64,000 bases of DNA from Gyrodactylus bullatarudis (GCA_012064415.1 SSNU01000071.1:1-64000); one strand, 5' to 3'. Counted from the first letter of the stretch, positions 44,601 to 59,600 are shown. Numbers and translations: made by a program. The notes: generated by a model not told the origin, from the sequence alone.

Positions 44601-47600
44601 GTACTTTTTTGGTAAAAATATCTGAGAACGCAAAGTTTTAATTAAAAAGATATACAGAAAAAGATTTTGATAAAAATATTATTTCCCCATTGACATTAAT
44701 CAGACATGATGATCCCCGTCATGAATGAAGAATATTTTTTTCGTTCTTGATATTTTCTGCACGCAATCATTTCAATTCTGCACAAAATTCATGCAGTCAA
44801 ACTGATTTATTTTCTCTACGGTACAGTTTAGACCCACTTAAAAAAATAAATTAAATTGACTTGTAACCCACACTAGACAAGATTCAGTTAAGATAAGAGA
44901 AGAAAAGTTCTCAATCAAAAATGCCCAATTCTTTTTCATAGAGCGTTCTTTCTCACATCTAAAAATTCGTTTTTTCTGAACAAATTTTCCCTGTTGTTAT
45001 TACGGTGGTAGATGTTCTCTCTTTTAGTAACGACTTGATTATAATATTAGTCTTTTTTGAGTCTTTCTCGTTACTAGATAATAATTCAATATAAAATAAA
45101 ATTATTCCAAGAAATAATAGGACGAAACTATTCAATCACTGCTTCGTATTGCGTGTAACATCTTTTCTTGTTTATTATCAAATGAATATATGATATACTA
45201 GTGATGATTCGTCCCCAAATATAAATTTAATAGGACATGCGAAAATAATATCATGTCTAATTCAGGAAATCTTGAACATAATGAAACTGAAGAAAGCTCC
45301 AAGTACAGATTTAGATATATATCATATCTATCCTTATCTATCAATTTAATAGTAATTAGAATGAATAATTAGAAATTCAAGTAAATTTTTGAATACGCTC
45401 GAATATCCACTTTAAAAATAAGAAACAGATATATCGACCATCAAGTGTGATACATTTTACATGAAACGTTTCTAATTGTCCCTTCTTTTTTGCCTCCTCT
45501 GAGGTCTGTGCATCCGTATAACTATGATCAATGATCATCTTCCCTTTTGTGCTTGTGTAAGAGTTGAGTACCCTATTTGATTTAAACTATGGGTTTGAGA
45601 GAAAATTGTTTCTAAATGAATCTGCCACGAAATAAAGCGCTATTCTAGTGAATTTAAATATTGCTCAGATAAAAAATAATTTCGTTTATCTTATCGCAGA
45701 AGTATTAAAAGAAATTTTGGAGCGAAATTGTTTGGTGAGATGATGTAAAAATACTTGAAGATCAAATTTTTGTCGTATCGATTGGGGATTTTAGTAATTT
45801 TGAAAAATTTCGTCCAAGTCTAGTAAAGTTGTATCAGAAAGTAAAGTCTTCTTCAAAGAAAGCTCATCTTGAAGTTTTTATAATTCTTCTATTCTTCTTC
45901 CTAGAAATCTTGGTTAAATTTTGATTTTAAGTTAGTGTTTTTTCTCAAGTTTCATATTTTAACCACTTATTAAATTTAAATAAGTTCCTTTTTTATAATC
46001 CTAAATTTCAACCAATAGAATGCAAGGTCATTTGAAGGTCACTGAAATCAGACCATATGTCATTATATATTTTTCAAAGAAATCTTAAAAAAGCTAAAAA
46101 TTACTTATAGTATAATTCTCTGAAATTAATTGGGTTAGGGTTTAAAACTTTTGTAAAATTCTCCAAATAGCAGAATAGAACGGCTTATCCTGTCAAGTTA
46201 AGGAATGTAATAAAAGTAACTTTTTCTCTATTTCATTCATCGTACATTAATTAATCTGTAAGAATTTTAATTGCTTCGACATTGTAAAAAGTAATTTATG
46301 AAAGCATACGATCAAAAGAAAATCTCCAAATACATACCATTTATGACAGTAACAACATACACAGCCTTTCTCGAGGTTTTTACTGTACTAAAGAAAATTA
46401 AAAAGAACAAAAGGGAAAAATCTTGTTGATCTCGCTTTTTGTAGATGAAACGATGGGATGCATAAGCTGAAATTTTAAAGTTTGCTGACAACTTGTCAGT
46501 TTATTCTCTCTCTTATTTATCCTCTATGCTGATAATAAGACTTTATTATATTCCCTATTCCATTATCCATCAATAATTTTATTGTTGTTCTATTATTATT
46601 ATTGACTTTAAGCGCAAAATAAAAAAAAACTCTTTCAAAAAAGAATAATATAATTTATTGTTTTCTATTTTTTCCCTACATTTCAGGCTGGGATAGAGAT
46701 ATACCAAGTCAGCCAAGATTTCGCATCATTGGCAATGAACAGTTGGGCGAGAATACACTACAGATAACCGGAGTTAAGGCTAGTGATATTGGAGAGTATG
46801 AATGTCAAGTGGCCCCATCTGGTGAGCATCCTCTACTTAGACGAAAAACGAACCTTGAAGTACTGAGTGAGTCTACTCAATGGTTTCATATGAAGAAATA
46901 TTTTATTCTGTCATCAAAACAGCTTAGATCAATTTTTGAAGATTTTATTTAATTTTTAGGAGTATTCAGGAAGAGAGTGTCTTGGGCCATCTTTCTCATA
47001 ATTCTCATCTTGCATTGTCTGATAATCAATCTTTCAAATCTCTAGAACCTTTTCTAAAGGTAAAATATTTGAAGAATTCTTTGCTGATGGTATTAGAAAA
47101 CTATAAATTCTTTAGGAGAAAAATCTTCCATCTGAAAACTGATTTCCAATTTATCTTTCACAAGTTTTTTTTGTATTCAGTTCCATCACTTATTGCACAA
47201 CCTAATAGTTTTTCAGTAATAAGTAATATTTAAAACTAATAATAATAATCCACAAAACATGGCAGAAGATTAAAAAATGATTCCTGGACTGCTCAGAGAA
47301 GAAGTGACCTCAAATGGAAACTAATCCAAAATGACCCCTATTTCTACTTTAGTGAAATAGCTATTTAAGATCAACTCATCACGAGTTAACTACCTTACAC
47401 ACAAGTTCATATTGATTAGACCACCTTCACTGGCAATAATAAATCAGACCTCATTTCTTGCGTTTAAGCCCTTACATGTTTATTATAATAATCCTTACAT
47501 GTATTATATTCTTGTGATGTACATATATTATTATTAACCTCATCGTTAATCGCAAATGACCCCCTAGTACACTTCTTCGTTTTTTACACAATGCGAATGT

Positions 47601-50600
47601 ACAATGTACATTGTACAATATCTTTGGTGAGAATTTTAAAATGACTAATTCAAATTTAGTCATAAAAAGATTCATCCAATGTATTTCAATGAATGAATCA
47701 GAATAGGAAATTTTTTCGCCATAATAGAAGTTTAATCTTATTCACATGGAAAAAAATTACAACTGAGAATTGAGGTTCGGATGACTTCTAAACCTGACTG
47801 GTTGATTTGAAATTTTGTTCTCACGGAAATTTTCTTTGATTAGCAAGTTTACAGTTTAAAGTAGGAGACTAGTTTTGCTCAGGAAAAGTACATTTTCAAA
47901 TGTTCATCACTCTCAAGTATAGTTGGAAAATCAATTAGTAATATTCTTTCCTATTTGATAACAATAATAACTACTTACAAGTAAGCAATAATAATAATCT
48001 AATTTACAAATATTTTTGATTCGTACTCGAAAATCTGTCTCTTATTGTTTGATATTATATAATACATTTTTATAAATGCGGTAAAGAAATGATAAATTCC
48101 CCAGTGACAAGTGGTACAAGACTTTAAGCAGTATACAATGCCTGTATCTACGCAATAATCTCAGTATGTATTTTGACTAATTAAATTTCTTTTAGTCCTC
48201 TCCCAATATCTTTTGATATGATTTTAAAAGATTGGGAAAACAATGGTCGCTTGAAGAAAAGAGTACAAAGAAAATAATAATCGAGTTAAATATAAAATGT
48301 TTGATATAGAATACACAGTATAAAAAGGGGGGAGAGATAGTTGGATGTTGTTTTTGACTACACACAGAGATCAGGAGAAAAAGTGATCTCTTGAAAATGA
48401 TTTCCTCTTTTGGAGAACAATCATTCTTGCAGTATATTTCCTTAGTCCTAATTGATCAATCTCCTTATAATATTTATTGTTTTTCGCTAGAATCTAAACC
48501 TCTTTCTTTTTCACAAGTCTCCCCAGAAAAACCGAGAATTCATGAGTCTCCGAATTCCCCAGCTGTCGAAACAATCATTATCAATAAACCATACAATGCT
48601 GTTAATTTGAATTTGATATGTCGGGCAAAGGGAGGCAATCCCCCTCCCATGTTAACGTGGTTAATCAATGGAGAGCCCATTAATGGGGACATAATTAAAA
48701 ATGGAAAATATCGTAATTCATATTGAACTTAATTAATTTCTAGTGATTAATGGTAAAGCCAAGAGATATGAAATTGAAGTTACACCAGGAATCGATTCGG
48801 ACGAGATAAAATTGCAAATTAACCGAGCTTTTCTGAAGGATGGTGATGAAATTAGTTGTAAGGCTTGGAATAAAGCCATTGAAAGAGTACATACTGATCT
48901 TCATGCTCTGGTCACAACAGCAGTTATTCGAATTCATAGCAAGTTTCAATATTAAATTCTTAGTTTAATCAGAACTTTGATTTTTAAAATTTAATTCTTT
49001 AGCTGAAATTGGCGATCCTCAGATACTCAACGACTACAGTCAAGAAATAATTCGAGAAAATGATACACTAAAGGTGACCTGTACTGCCAACCCAGCTGGC
49101 AATCCAACTGGAAATATACATTGGCAATGGGAGCTTAATGAATCACTCCAGAAGCATTTTAATCCTCATGGCTTCAATCGTAGGCTAGTAAGACTTTTGA
49201 TAATAAATATTTCATGCTTACGAAAAAAAGGGCGAATTGATAAAAAAAACTTTTTAGTTTAATCCTCATATTATGAAATGTAATGATAACATCAAACATT
49301 AAACAAATTAAAACTTTTGTTTTTATCGTTGTAGGAAGATATCTCGCCGACAGATTACAAGAACAGTGTTGAAAATAACATTCTTAAAAGTGAATTAGTC
49401 ATCAGGAATATACATTCGAGATATCATGGTGCCACATTGGTCTGCCTGGCAAGTCATCATCTAACAAAAAAGCGAAAATCGATGAAAATTTTGATTTTCT
49501 GTAAGATAAATTTTCAATTATTTAAATACATGTTTACCTACCACCATTGTATTTTATCATGTGATAATTTTAGTAAATGTTAAAATGAATATCTTTCATT
49601 CGACCTGACTAAATAGAAAACAACTTGGATATTGAAGATTGAAAATATACCTTGAACTCCTTCAAATTTCTGTGGCATTCTTAAGAAACATAAAATACGA
49701 GCTACTTTCTGCTAAAGATATATTCAATCCGACCATAATTAATCAATCAATGTTTTCCTCCAAGACTGGTGAATTCACATTTACTTGCCGTAAATTTCTT
49801 ATATTCAAATCTCGACAACTTCTCGTAACAGGGTATTGCTTAAAAGTTAAATACTATGCTTACATGCTGTGAGGGCTTCATAAAAGTTACGAGAACAGTA
49901 TTACAGAAGTAACAATCTTCTTGATGATACAAAGGTTCTGACCATATCTTTATTCGATTTCTTGTTGAATACGTATGATGGGCGTCCTGAAATAATCTTC
50001 TATCTTTTAATCCGAAATAGTATCCGCAAATATAACAGAATTTATTAGGATCTTTTGTACAGATGTAAACACGTGGTGGCATTTGTCAAAGAAAAATCAC
50101 GTCATTTATTTCCAGTCACTTTTGAAGGTTACAAACCAATAAGAATGATTCTAAATTATGACTAATAAATAAATCCTTAAAATGATTGGTCAATTTAAGG
50201 TCAAGAATAGATTCATAGCTATTCCTTATACAATAGACTCGAAAATAAATGAATTTTTATGCTTGATTCTGATTGGTTGATTTCAATGAGCTAATTAGTT
50301 TAATTGTGTAATAGCGTTTTAGACAAGTAATTTGAAGAAATATGTGATCTAATTTGGGATTTTTGCGAATTTCAGTTTTTTTGGGAAATTTTTAATTTTT
50401 TTTCGATAAATTTTTATAAAAATTAGATTTTTGGAATCTGTGGAAAATTCTGCACAAACCCTGAAAAAATTATCGATATATCTAAAAATTTATTTTTTTA
50501 TTTCCCCCGTGTTATTAAAGTAATTAAAATGATTGACACTATTTCCATAGAACCCAATTTTACTATAATTATAAATATATAGTTGACATGAAGATGAGAA

Positions 50601-53600
50601 TTCCTTTTTTTTACAAAATCTCAATATTTTTCATCAGAAAGTCAGGAAAAATTTATTTTTTGAATTCCATAATAAAATGAAGCGTTAAGTTTTGGAAATT
50701 TTTAATTTTTTTCGATAAATTTTTATAAAAATTAGATTTTTGGAATCTGTGGAAAATTCTGCACAAACTCTGAAAAAATTATCGATATATCTAAAAATTT
50801 ATTTTTTTATTTCCCCCCGTGTAATTGTATTATTTTTAAAATTTCAATCAGTTACTAACATCTACAGGAGTAGCGTGATTAAATTAAGCTTGAAGATTTA
50901 TTCTAAATTGAATCTATCTATGTTTCCTGATTAATAAAATGGATTTTTTGAATAGATCCGCCCAAATATGTTACAATTGAGACAAGTGATTCAATGCATA
51001 GAATAGAACAGAGGCCTGATCAAAGTGAACAGGTTATCAATGCAAGAATGAATGCAACAATAATCCTCAAATGTTATTCAGACTGGTTCTACAAGAATGC
51101 ACGATTACGATGGATATTATCACCGGATGAGAGCATAGGTAAGTTTGTAAAGGAACCAACTGTTTTATCCTCTGAAGGTGATATTGAGATATATATAAAT
51201 TTTGATTCTAGGACGTCCTGAAGAAGTTCCACATGAACCGGCGATTACAATTGACGCCTCCGATTCACAGAGCTTCTACCTTGAATCTCAAGTTAGATTT
51301 AAAATGCTGAAAAAGTACAACGGTGGTTATATAGACTGTCAATCTTGGTATGGTGACGGGGCAAACTACATACGAGACAGTAGAGTTCGTCTCAACATAA
51401 TTTGTGAGTGTTTTTCTCATTAACATTTTTATCTACTCCTGGATCATCGGGCATTAAAATTTAAAATGTTTTTTTAATGATCAACTGAAAACAAAATAAA
51501 TTGTACGGCTAGTAACTTTATCTGTTCCAACAAAATTTAATTCATAAACAAGAATAATATAATCAAAAAGATTGCTATCAATGGTAGCTAATCATTAATT
51601 ATAACTCTACTTAAACTAAAGTTACAAAAAACACATATTTTTTCACGCTTTCAAATAAAATACTTACTAGTAGTCTAAGGGAAAAAAGGAGCATTGATAA
51701 AAAAGGTAAAAGGCCAAGTTATTTTCCCGCATGTAGCTTATCTGAAATGAAAACAAAGTGTTGATTGAAAAGGATAACAAAATCATGCTTAGAAAGGAAC
51801 GGGTGGTGTAGACTATAGTATTAAGGCAAAAAAAATAACAAAAATAATTACTACAGTGAAATAAGAATAACGTTAGCACAAAAAAGACTGGATTTATTTT
51901 TATTGTCTGGCATTCAGAGTCTTACCTGCAAGTTAAGTTTACATTGTACAACAAAGTAATAATAATAATAATAAATTTGTACCTTTATGTAACTATCTAT
52001 TCAACAGAAACAAATACACTATTGCTACAGAGGTAGTATGTATATAGAAAAAGGAATGTTCGTTGCCCCAAAACTATCAGCTAAAAAAGTGAAAGAATGT
52101 TTTCCAGAGTTTTTTCCTAGAAAAAAGATTATTATCCTTTTGCTAATTATTTGAATAAAATTCTTGGGTACATTTATTATTGCATTGAACGAGAATGGCA
52201 TAGATTTTGCATCGTGAAGCTGGTTTAGGATGGGATCTCAATTTTTCATCAAGAACTTGGTTGGGAATGATGGAAATTTATACACTTTAAATGCAAGAGA
52301 TGCCTTTCTTCAGCAATCATCTATCTGTATTTGAGTATATAAAGCTAGTTGTGATGAAGATGATTACACGGGTCGTATCGAGGTATAAATTTTCATGCTG
52401 ATTCCGAATCTGTGCTCAGAATTTTCCTATCTTACAAGGTTTGGGTATAAATTGGGAAAATGTGAAAAAGCGAAATTTGCAAAAACAGGGATCACATAAT
52501 TCGAATTTTAAAAGAGAGAAACAGGTTTATCTATATAAAATTTATACTATTCGAAAGATCAAAAATTTCCGCACAAGATAATTTTGTTGTTTCCATGCTC
52601 GGAGAGCATTTAAAATTGCGATTAAAGTTGAAAAATAGTGAAATTTTCTTGCAAAATTAGCAAAAATTTTTGGTTAAATAGATCAATTAGAATACGTTTC
52701 AAGTTGAAATTTTCAGGTTTTCGGAGCAAATCTGAAGCTAAATTTATCGCTCTTTCCCCTGATGTATCATATGAGTTTGTGTTATCCCTGGTCTCGAAGT
52801 TATTAAGCTTAATTCAAAAGTGATTTTTCATTGAATTTTTATCTGCTTAAATCTGATTGGTTATTTAATATCACTAAATTAGGCTATTTTTTTGAATTTC
52901 AAAAATTTAAAGCAATTCGAAACGGGCATTTCGGATTATCAACCCTTCTAGCTAATTGTGGTTACTGGTAATTACTGTATCCATATGAAATCTAACTTGA
53001 TGGATATTGTCTTCTAACACCTAGATGCTAGAATTCGGATAAGCAAGTGTCAATTCCATGAGAGATTCAAATTATATTCAACTCACGGTGGCAATCTTAA
53101 TCAAGGCAGATTTCATATGGATACAATAATTACCAGGGACCAAACTTAGATTGTCTCCAAGATAAAGTTTAACTTCTAAATTTTGAATCATTTTCCTTCG
53201 TGATAATCGAAAAATTCAAATGATTCGAAATTCTGTGAACTTCTTTAGGTGCAATCCCAAATATCAGCAATAAATCTATTCAAAAGAGGAAAATTCCAAA
53301 AAATGGCAAAATTTTTTCTTTTAACAATTTATTCGCTTATTTCTGAAATCTTTAATAAATATTATTAAAAGTAGATTTAATTTGAACAACCTATTCCAGA
53401 CTTTTCGGTGCTGAGATATTCAAAAAAGTAATCTTATTGAAAGAAATGAGAATTTGATCCAAGAATCGAAATTTGTGGTGCTCAGTCATTTGTCTTCGAG
53501 AAGTTTCATCATTTGTTTTAGAATGAAACTTTTTTGAATGACCAATGACTGGGAATTGTGACCTTACTTTTAAAAGAATTCATTAGAAAATCAATAGCTT

Positions 53601-56600
53601 TTATTTTCTTTGATCATTCAAGTCTCTTCTAGTAATTTAATAAATTTTGAGCAATAAAGGATATATTCGATCATAATGGCTATTCGGTACTGTAAAATTC
53701 TCAAATATTATCCATTTATTCAAGTTTTTCCATAATGAATTATAAAACCAAATCGTTTTCAGTCTTTCCTATTGTTCCTATTGTAATAATTCAATATCTT
53801 CGAATGTCGTTCAGTGTTTTAATTCTCATATGAGCTTGAATACGAGAATCAAAAAAGAACATAATTTTAACCTAACTCTCTTTAGTACTAATGGAGGGTG
53901 GAGATAGGTTTAAAAAATTGTATAAAAATGATTATTCAAGGCGCCCATTTTTTTTACTTTACCTTGGTAAACATAGACTTCAATATCAAAATTTTTGGAT
54001 TACATTTTTTTATAATTGAGTTTCTTTTTTTGTATTATCGATATTTTATTAAAGTTTGCAAATATCATCTTAACTAGAAGGCTATTGTATTAATATGAGT
54101 TAAATTTAGAGAATTTTAAAACTACACCTAGTACTCTTATTACGAAGATGGGAATTTATGATTTTTACAAAGTTCTCAACTATTTTCATCAAGAAATCGA
54201 ATTTGATCGATTGGATTTCTAGGAAACCTTTTAGCACTGTAAAGTTTTCATGCACTCCCCAATCTTTTAGGGATCCTGGATTATTTAGATTTCATTGAAT
54301 TTCAATCAGTAAAAATGATAAGAAATCAAAATTCGATTCTCACAAGAATCATTCTATCACTTTGAAATCAAAGAAATTTTTTGAACCTTCATAACTCTAC
54401 CAGTTTGATAAGTTTCTGAATCAATTAAAGTTTAAATTGAAGCCCACAATGTGAACTTGCATTTTTGGCCAAATAACTTGGTATCTTCATTCAGTTGTAC
54501 CTCTATAAAAATGTAACAAACCTATCCCTCTCCTCTCTGAGAAAAATTCTGAAAAATTGAGAAACAATAATGTATAGCTACTATAAAGTAGGTTTATAAG
54601 TGTCAAACTTTCCAAAAAAATAAAATTCACTCAAGTTTGATTCATTCGATAGAGAATTTTCTGCTGATTCTTTCTATCTAATAAAAATACCAGATTCGTT
54701 CATTTCTTTTCTCATAAAATACTCCAAAACATTGGAGCAGTTTTGATTTCGGATTAAAAAATGTTTTTCTCGTTTTCGTCTTTTCAAACTTTTGACCTAT
54801 ACCACCTCCCCTTATTTACACCCACAATCGGGGAACAACTGTAATTATAGCTTACATCATTCTTTCCCCTGTAATCACACTGAGTTATTCAACGTTTAAC
54901 CTCACTCGAAATATTAATGACTAATCAATACTTCTCACAACTACAAATTTCAACGTGCAAAGAATTAGCATTTGGTATGTTATTCTCCTGAAAGGGTCCC
55001 TTTTCATATCCTCTAAACCCTTCGATTATTTTTTTGTCCAATGAGAACACTCTAAATTTCAATTTGATCAACAATTCAATTTACAATTCATTTTCACTGT
55101 CAACAACCATGAAACATGATCTATGGACCGACATTAATTTTTTAGTTGCGGAAAGCAAATCTTCCATAGAAATTTCTTCTCAATTGGGAATTAGTCTGGC
55201 ACGAGTAAAAGTTCAATTAAGAATTTTCTGATTTCATCATAATATCTTGCTGATTTGATCACTTTTGTTCTTCGAAAATTTTACTCGTGCCAGACTAATT
55301 CCCAATTGAGAAGAAATTTCTATGGAAGATTTGCCTTCCGCAACTAAACTATTAATCTTCATAGCTAAATTTTGGTTTTTATAAAAATTATGAAATAGTC
55401 TCGGAACCGAAAGGGTTAAACATGCTTTCTCAAGAGAGACAGAGAGTGCGAATCATGAAATCTATTTATATCTTAACCTTGGTGAATTTGTTTGTTGAAG
55501 TTTATAGTTTATAGATAAAAAGAATGTACTTATACATTCGTTTATTGATTTCCAGTTAGATTTACTTTATGTGTGAATAATGTTCTTTGGGAATGCAAAT
55601 TTTCGCCAAAATTAAAGGCGGCAAACTTTGTTGAGAGCATCTTTCCTTATTCATTCAATAATTCCTACTTCCATCATCATGAATTAGTTCTTTTTTTCTT
55701 TAGTTTTGCATAAAAATATTTAATATTTAATTAACAATGTAAAAATGCTTAACCATAAAAATTATTTTCACCTTTTTCTACCAAGAAATACTCTCTTATT
55801 TATTCATGTACATTCTACAATGTAGAATCTACATGTCCTTCGTATACATCATAATATATGCATAAATATGTACACTATTCCCATGGAGGTATAAAACGAT
55901 AATATTTCATGGTGAAATTGACATTTAATGTTACTCATCATTATTTGGTGATGTTTCCTCTCATATATGATGCATCATAGTTTGATTTTCATGCATTGGG
56001 AACTAATGGAACCACTTACACTCTCGAATACAACACATTAAAGAGTGAATGATAAATATTCTTTTCATATCCTTTGAAAAGTTTCCAAGCTAGTTGATGA
56101 TATGATGTTGAGGATTTTTAAAATTTTCTTTCTATGTCAAAGATTAAATTTGGATTATAATTAGTTAGAAATTTTGAATTTGGTTATTCTTGTTCCAAAA
56201 AATACGTAATAATTGAAAGAAATCTGAACTAAATTAATCTTATACTTAAAGATGGGTGTTTTTGAAATTCAAAAATTACCACAATTTTCATGATATTGAT
56301 TTTTTTATTTAAACAACTCGTATATTTCAAAATTTTACAAATTTTTACACAAATGGAGATAATAATAATAATATAATTAACAATTCATATGTTATCTTTA
56401 TAAAAATTAAATAATTCTTCTTATAATATTATAGCGCTTTTAATTTCTTTTTTGAATTCTATTATGTTCAAGTTTTTAATTGAGCGATTAAGTTTTTTGA
56501 AAATATTTTTGCATCTATTAAATATGGCAAGCTTTTTCATTTGACCAAATTCTGGGGTATTGTTGCGTAATCCCTGTCGATTGGAGTAGACTAGTGGTGA

Positions 56601-59600
56601 AGATTTAATAAATTAATTAGCCTTATTCAAATCTGAAAAAAACTCATATTCAACTCTCAATGTTTATCTCGAAAAAATAAATTAGAAAAAAATATTTTTT
56701 AAGGAAAATACGGCAAATTTTAAATCTTGAAGTAGTGCCAAATTCCCATTTTTTGAACTTTGAGTTGAAAATTTTTGTTGATTTCAATGTGAGAGAATGA
56801 TCAAAAGTTGATTTTTAGGATCACAATAAGACAAAAAACCCGATGATCATCATAACAATTTTGCTAAATGCGTCATTTTTCAGGGATCTTGAAATATCAA
56901 ATTTCATCGACTTTCAAGTAGTGAAAATGATGAAAAAAATTGGAATTTGGCACTACTTCAAGATTTAAAATTTGCCGTATTTTCCTTAAAAAATATTTTT
57001 TTCTAAAATTTTTTCTGTTTATCGTGAAAGATGGCCTCATGATCTAGATTCCAAAAAGTTCTTAATCGAATTTGATTTCTTGATGAAAAAATTAAGAATT
57101 TTTCAAAAATCATAAATTCCTATCTTCATAACTAGGTGTATTTTATCTCGAAAACTCTAGAGTATTTGGAAGTACAAACACATCTTGATACTTTAATGAT
57201 CAAGTTAAAAATGAACTTTTCAAAATTTTGCAAAAGGGTATTCAATTAATTCCTTTCTTGATTTCAACATTATCATTGATAGCTATAAACAGATGAGAAC
57301 TATTTTTTCCCAGACAATTCATTCTCCTCTCACATTTCACATTAGAAAGTAGGGCAGATCAACCTGTCTTCAATGCAAAATTCAACTGTTCCAAGTTTAT
57401 AATAGACATTTCTCCTATACACTCAGTATTCAAGAAAAGATGGGAGAGTTGAACTGAAAATGCTTTCATAAAAACTTGTTCAAACGAGTGTGGCTTAATC
57501 TATACACATATTCTTTCCTCCTTCCATATTACCCATATACAATATACTATTTAAATACAGTATTGTCGCTTGATAATCTCCTCTACTTGAAAAAAAAGAT
57601 TCTATGAGGATTCTGTATTTAAAGGTCATACCTATAAACTAAATATGAAGAGAAAGTATAAATTAAATTGAACTCTCATCCATCTTTTCTTTTTTTGGCA
57701 TAATCTCTGACATATCCATCTCAAAATGTTGTGTATTCAATCTATTAAAATGATACATTGAATAAGAGAGGATATCACGTCGTTCATCTCCATTGTTATT
57801 GTTTCAATTCGGCTTTTAATAAATTTAACTTTTTTTCATAAATATTCAATAATGTCAAAAGTCAAGTGTTCGCTTGCTACCTTACCATGTTGTCTTTTGG
57901 TTTTTATTCAAGATAAATCTAAACTAAGTTGGTTCATTTAAAAGTGAATGAACTGATTTGAAAGTGGAGGGCTACTCAAAAGAAGTTTTTCAAGATCAGA
58001 GTCAGACTAGAAATCTGAATATTGACATTAAATTTATGACATCATTTTCGAGGGATTTGAATTTTAGAAATTTCATTTTCAAAAAAAGTTTAAAAAATTG
58101 GGAATTTGGTCTCGAAATTTGTAAAGTAACCTCACATCAATTAGCTTGAGAAGCGAATAAAAACCTAATTCTTCTGTATTTTTTTATTGATGTACTTTTC
58201 AAGAAGCCTTTGGATATATTCTCAGCTAGTTCTAAATACAAATCAACTAAAAGAGATCAGTGCTACTGACATTTAGAATTGTAATTAAAACCCTTATTAC
58301 TAGGAATACAGGTTTTAATGAGGTTACCGATTTTTTCCTTGGTGTGTCTATAGTTGTTAATTTTTCTAACATTTTCATGCTATGATATCCATCAATGGAC
58401 TTTATGTAAAATATACAATAAAAATGCTTTTTGGGGATTTTAATTTCAAAAATTATTTTACCAGATAGTTGAAGTAACAGAACAAATTTTTTAGGGATCT
58501 CATACGATCCTATGGTCTTGTTTTCTAACGGGTACTGTTCCTAGTAAATTAAAGATGAATTGTCAGAAAGACTCATTTAATTTTATTGATTTTGAAGAAT
58601 TTTTCTTGTACTAAAAAAGTTGGAAAAATTCATTGCCGTACTTACCATACTCCATAATGTTTCATAGTATTAGAATTACCCCCAACTTTTTCTACTTTTA
58701 ATTTTTTATTAATTAAACTTGTTTCCTTGAGAATACATATGTTTTTTCTACCTTTTTACAATAAAATAATAATTACATCTATTGATTCAAGAGTGTTGAA
58801 ATTTTATTTTTATTAATATTTTTTAACCCAAAAAACTGCAACGTTACTCTACACTTTTTTAATGTACTTGGTTTTCTCTCCACTTTTTACTAGGATACTT
58901 ATCCCTTTATTTCATCTCGCTGTATGAACTGTTACAGTGTTCGTCTAACTCTGTTGGATATGAATGCATAGCTGCTCTTTTTCATAATACTAATAATATG
59001 TATTGAAAAAGCTGATATTTTCCCTACATTGAGGTTACAGTAAGCAAGATAATTTTCTTTTGTGTAATTTTTTTGTACTTTCCGAGTGTCATTCGAAATA
59101 TTCATCAATGTAACACTATATTCTCTTGTACCAGTGAATTCAGAAATTTCTTTGAATTTTTCTATCATATTACCAATTCATTAGATCCTTGTTTCATCTC
59201 TCTTTAGATTTTTACTGGAATATCTCTCATAATTAAAAATTCAAACCAAATATCGTCTACACTCAATATCGTTACACTAAACTAAACCTAGAAAAATTTT
59301 TTATGGGAATTTATGTTTTTTCATCAAGAAATCGAATATGATCAAGAATTTTTGCAATCTAGATCGTAGGGCCAACTTTTACGATATGAAGAGAGAGAAA
59401 ATTAACTTTCAAAAAAATATTCGTGGATTTCAAATCTCGAGATTGCGCCAAACATTCATTTTTTGAACTTTGAGTTGAAAAATTTTGTTGATTTTTAAAT
59501 GAGAGATTGATCGATTTTTAGGAACACACTAACACAAAGAAACTGACTATGACCATAAAATTTTAGATGAACTCATGAGGATCTTGGATCATCAAAATTT

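Larger units (their letters stand above)
49501..50955 (+). other. Intron 6 of nephrin-type gene with repeats
   Basis: About 1.45 kb. It holds two direct copies of repeat F (50335-50520 and 50693-50822) separated by a truncated family A left end (50576-50692). The rest is plain AT-rich sequence. Confidence 0.75.

Noticed and set aside
51667..51879. Minus-strand hydrophobic 70-codon frame ending beside a GTAAGT
   Set aside because: It lacks an ATG start and its stop precedes the donor-like site. The hydrophobicity comes from T-rich sequence.
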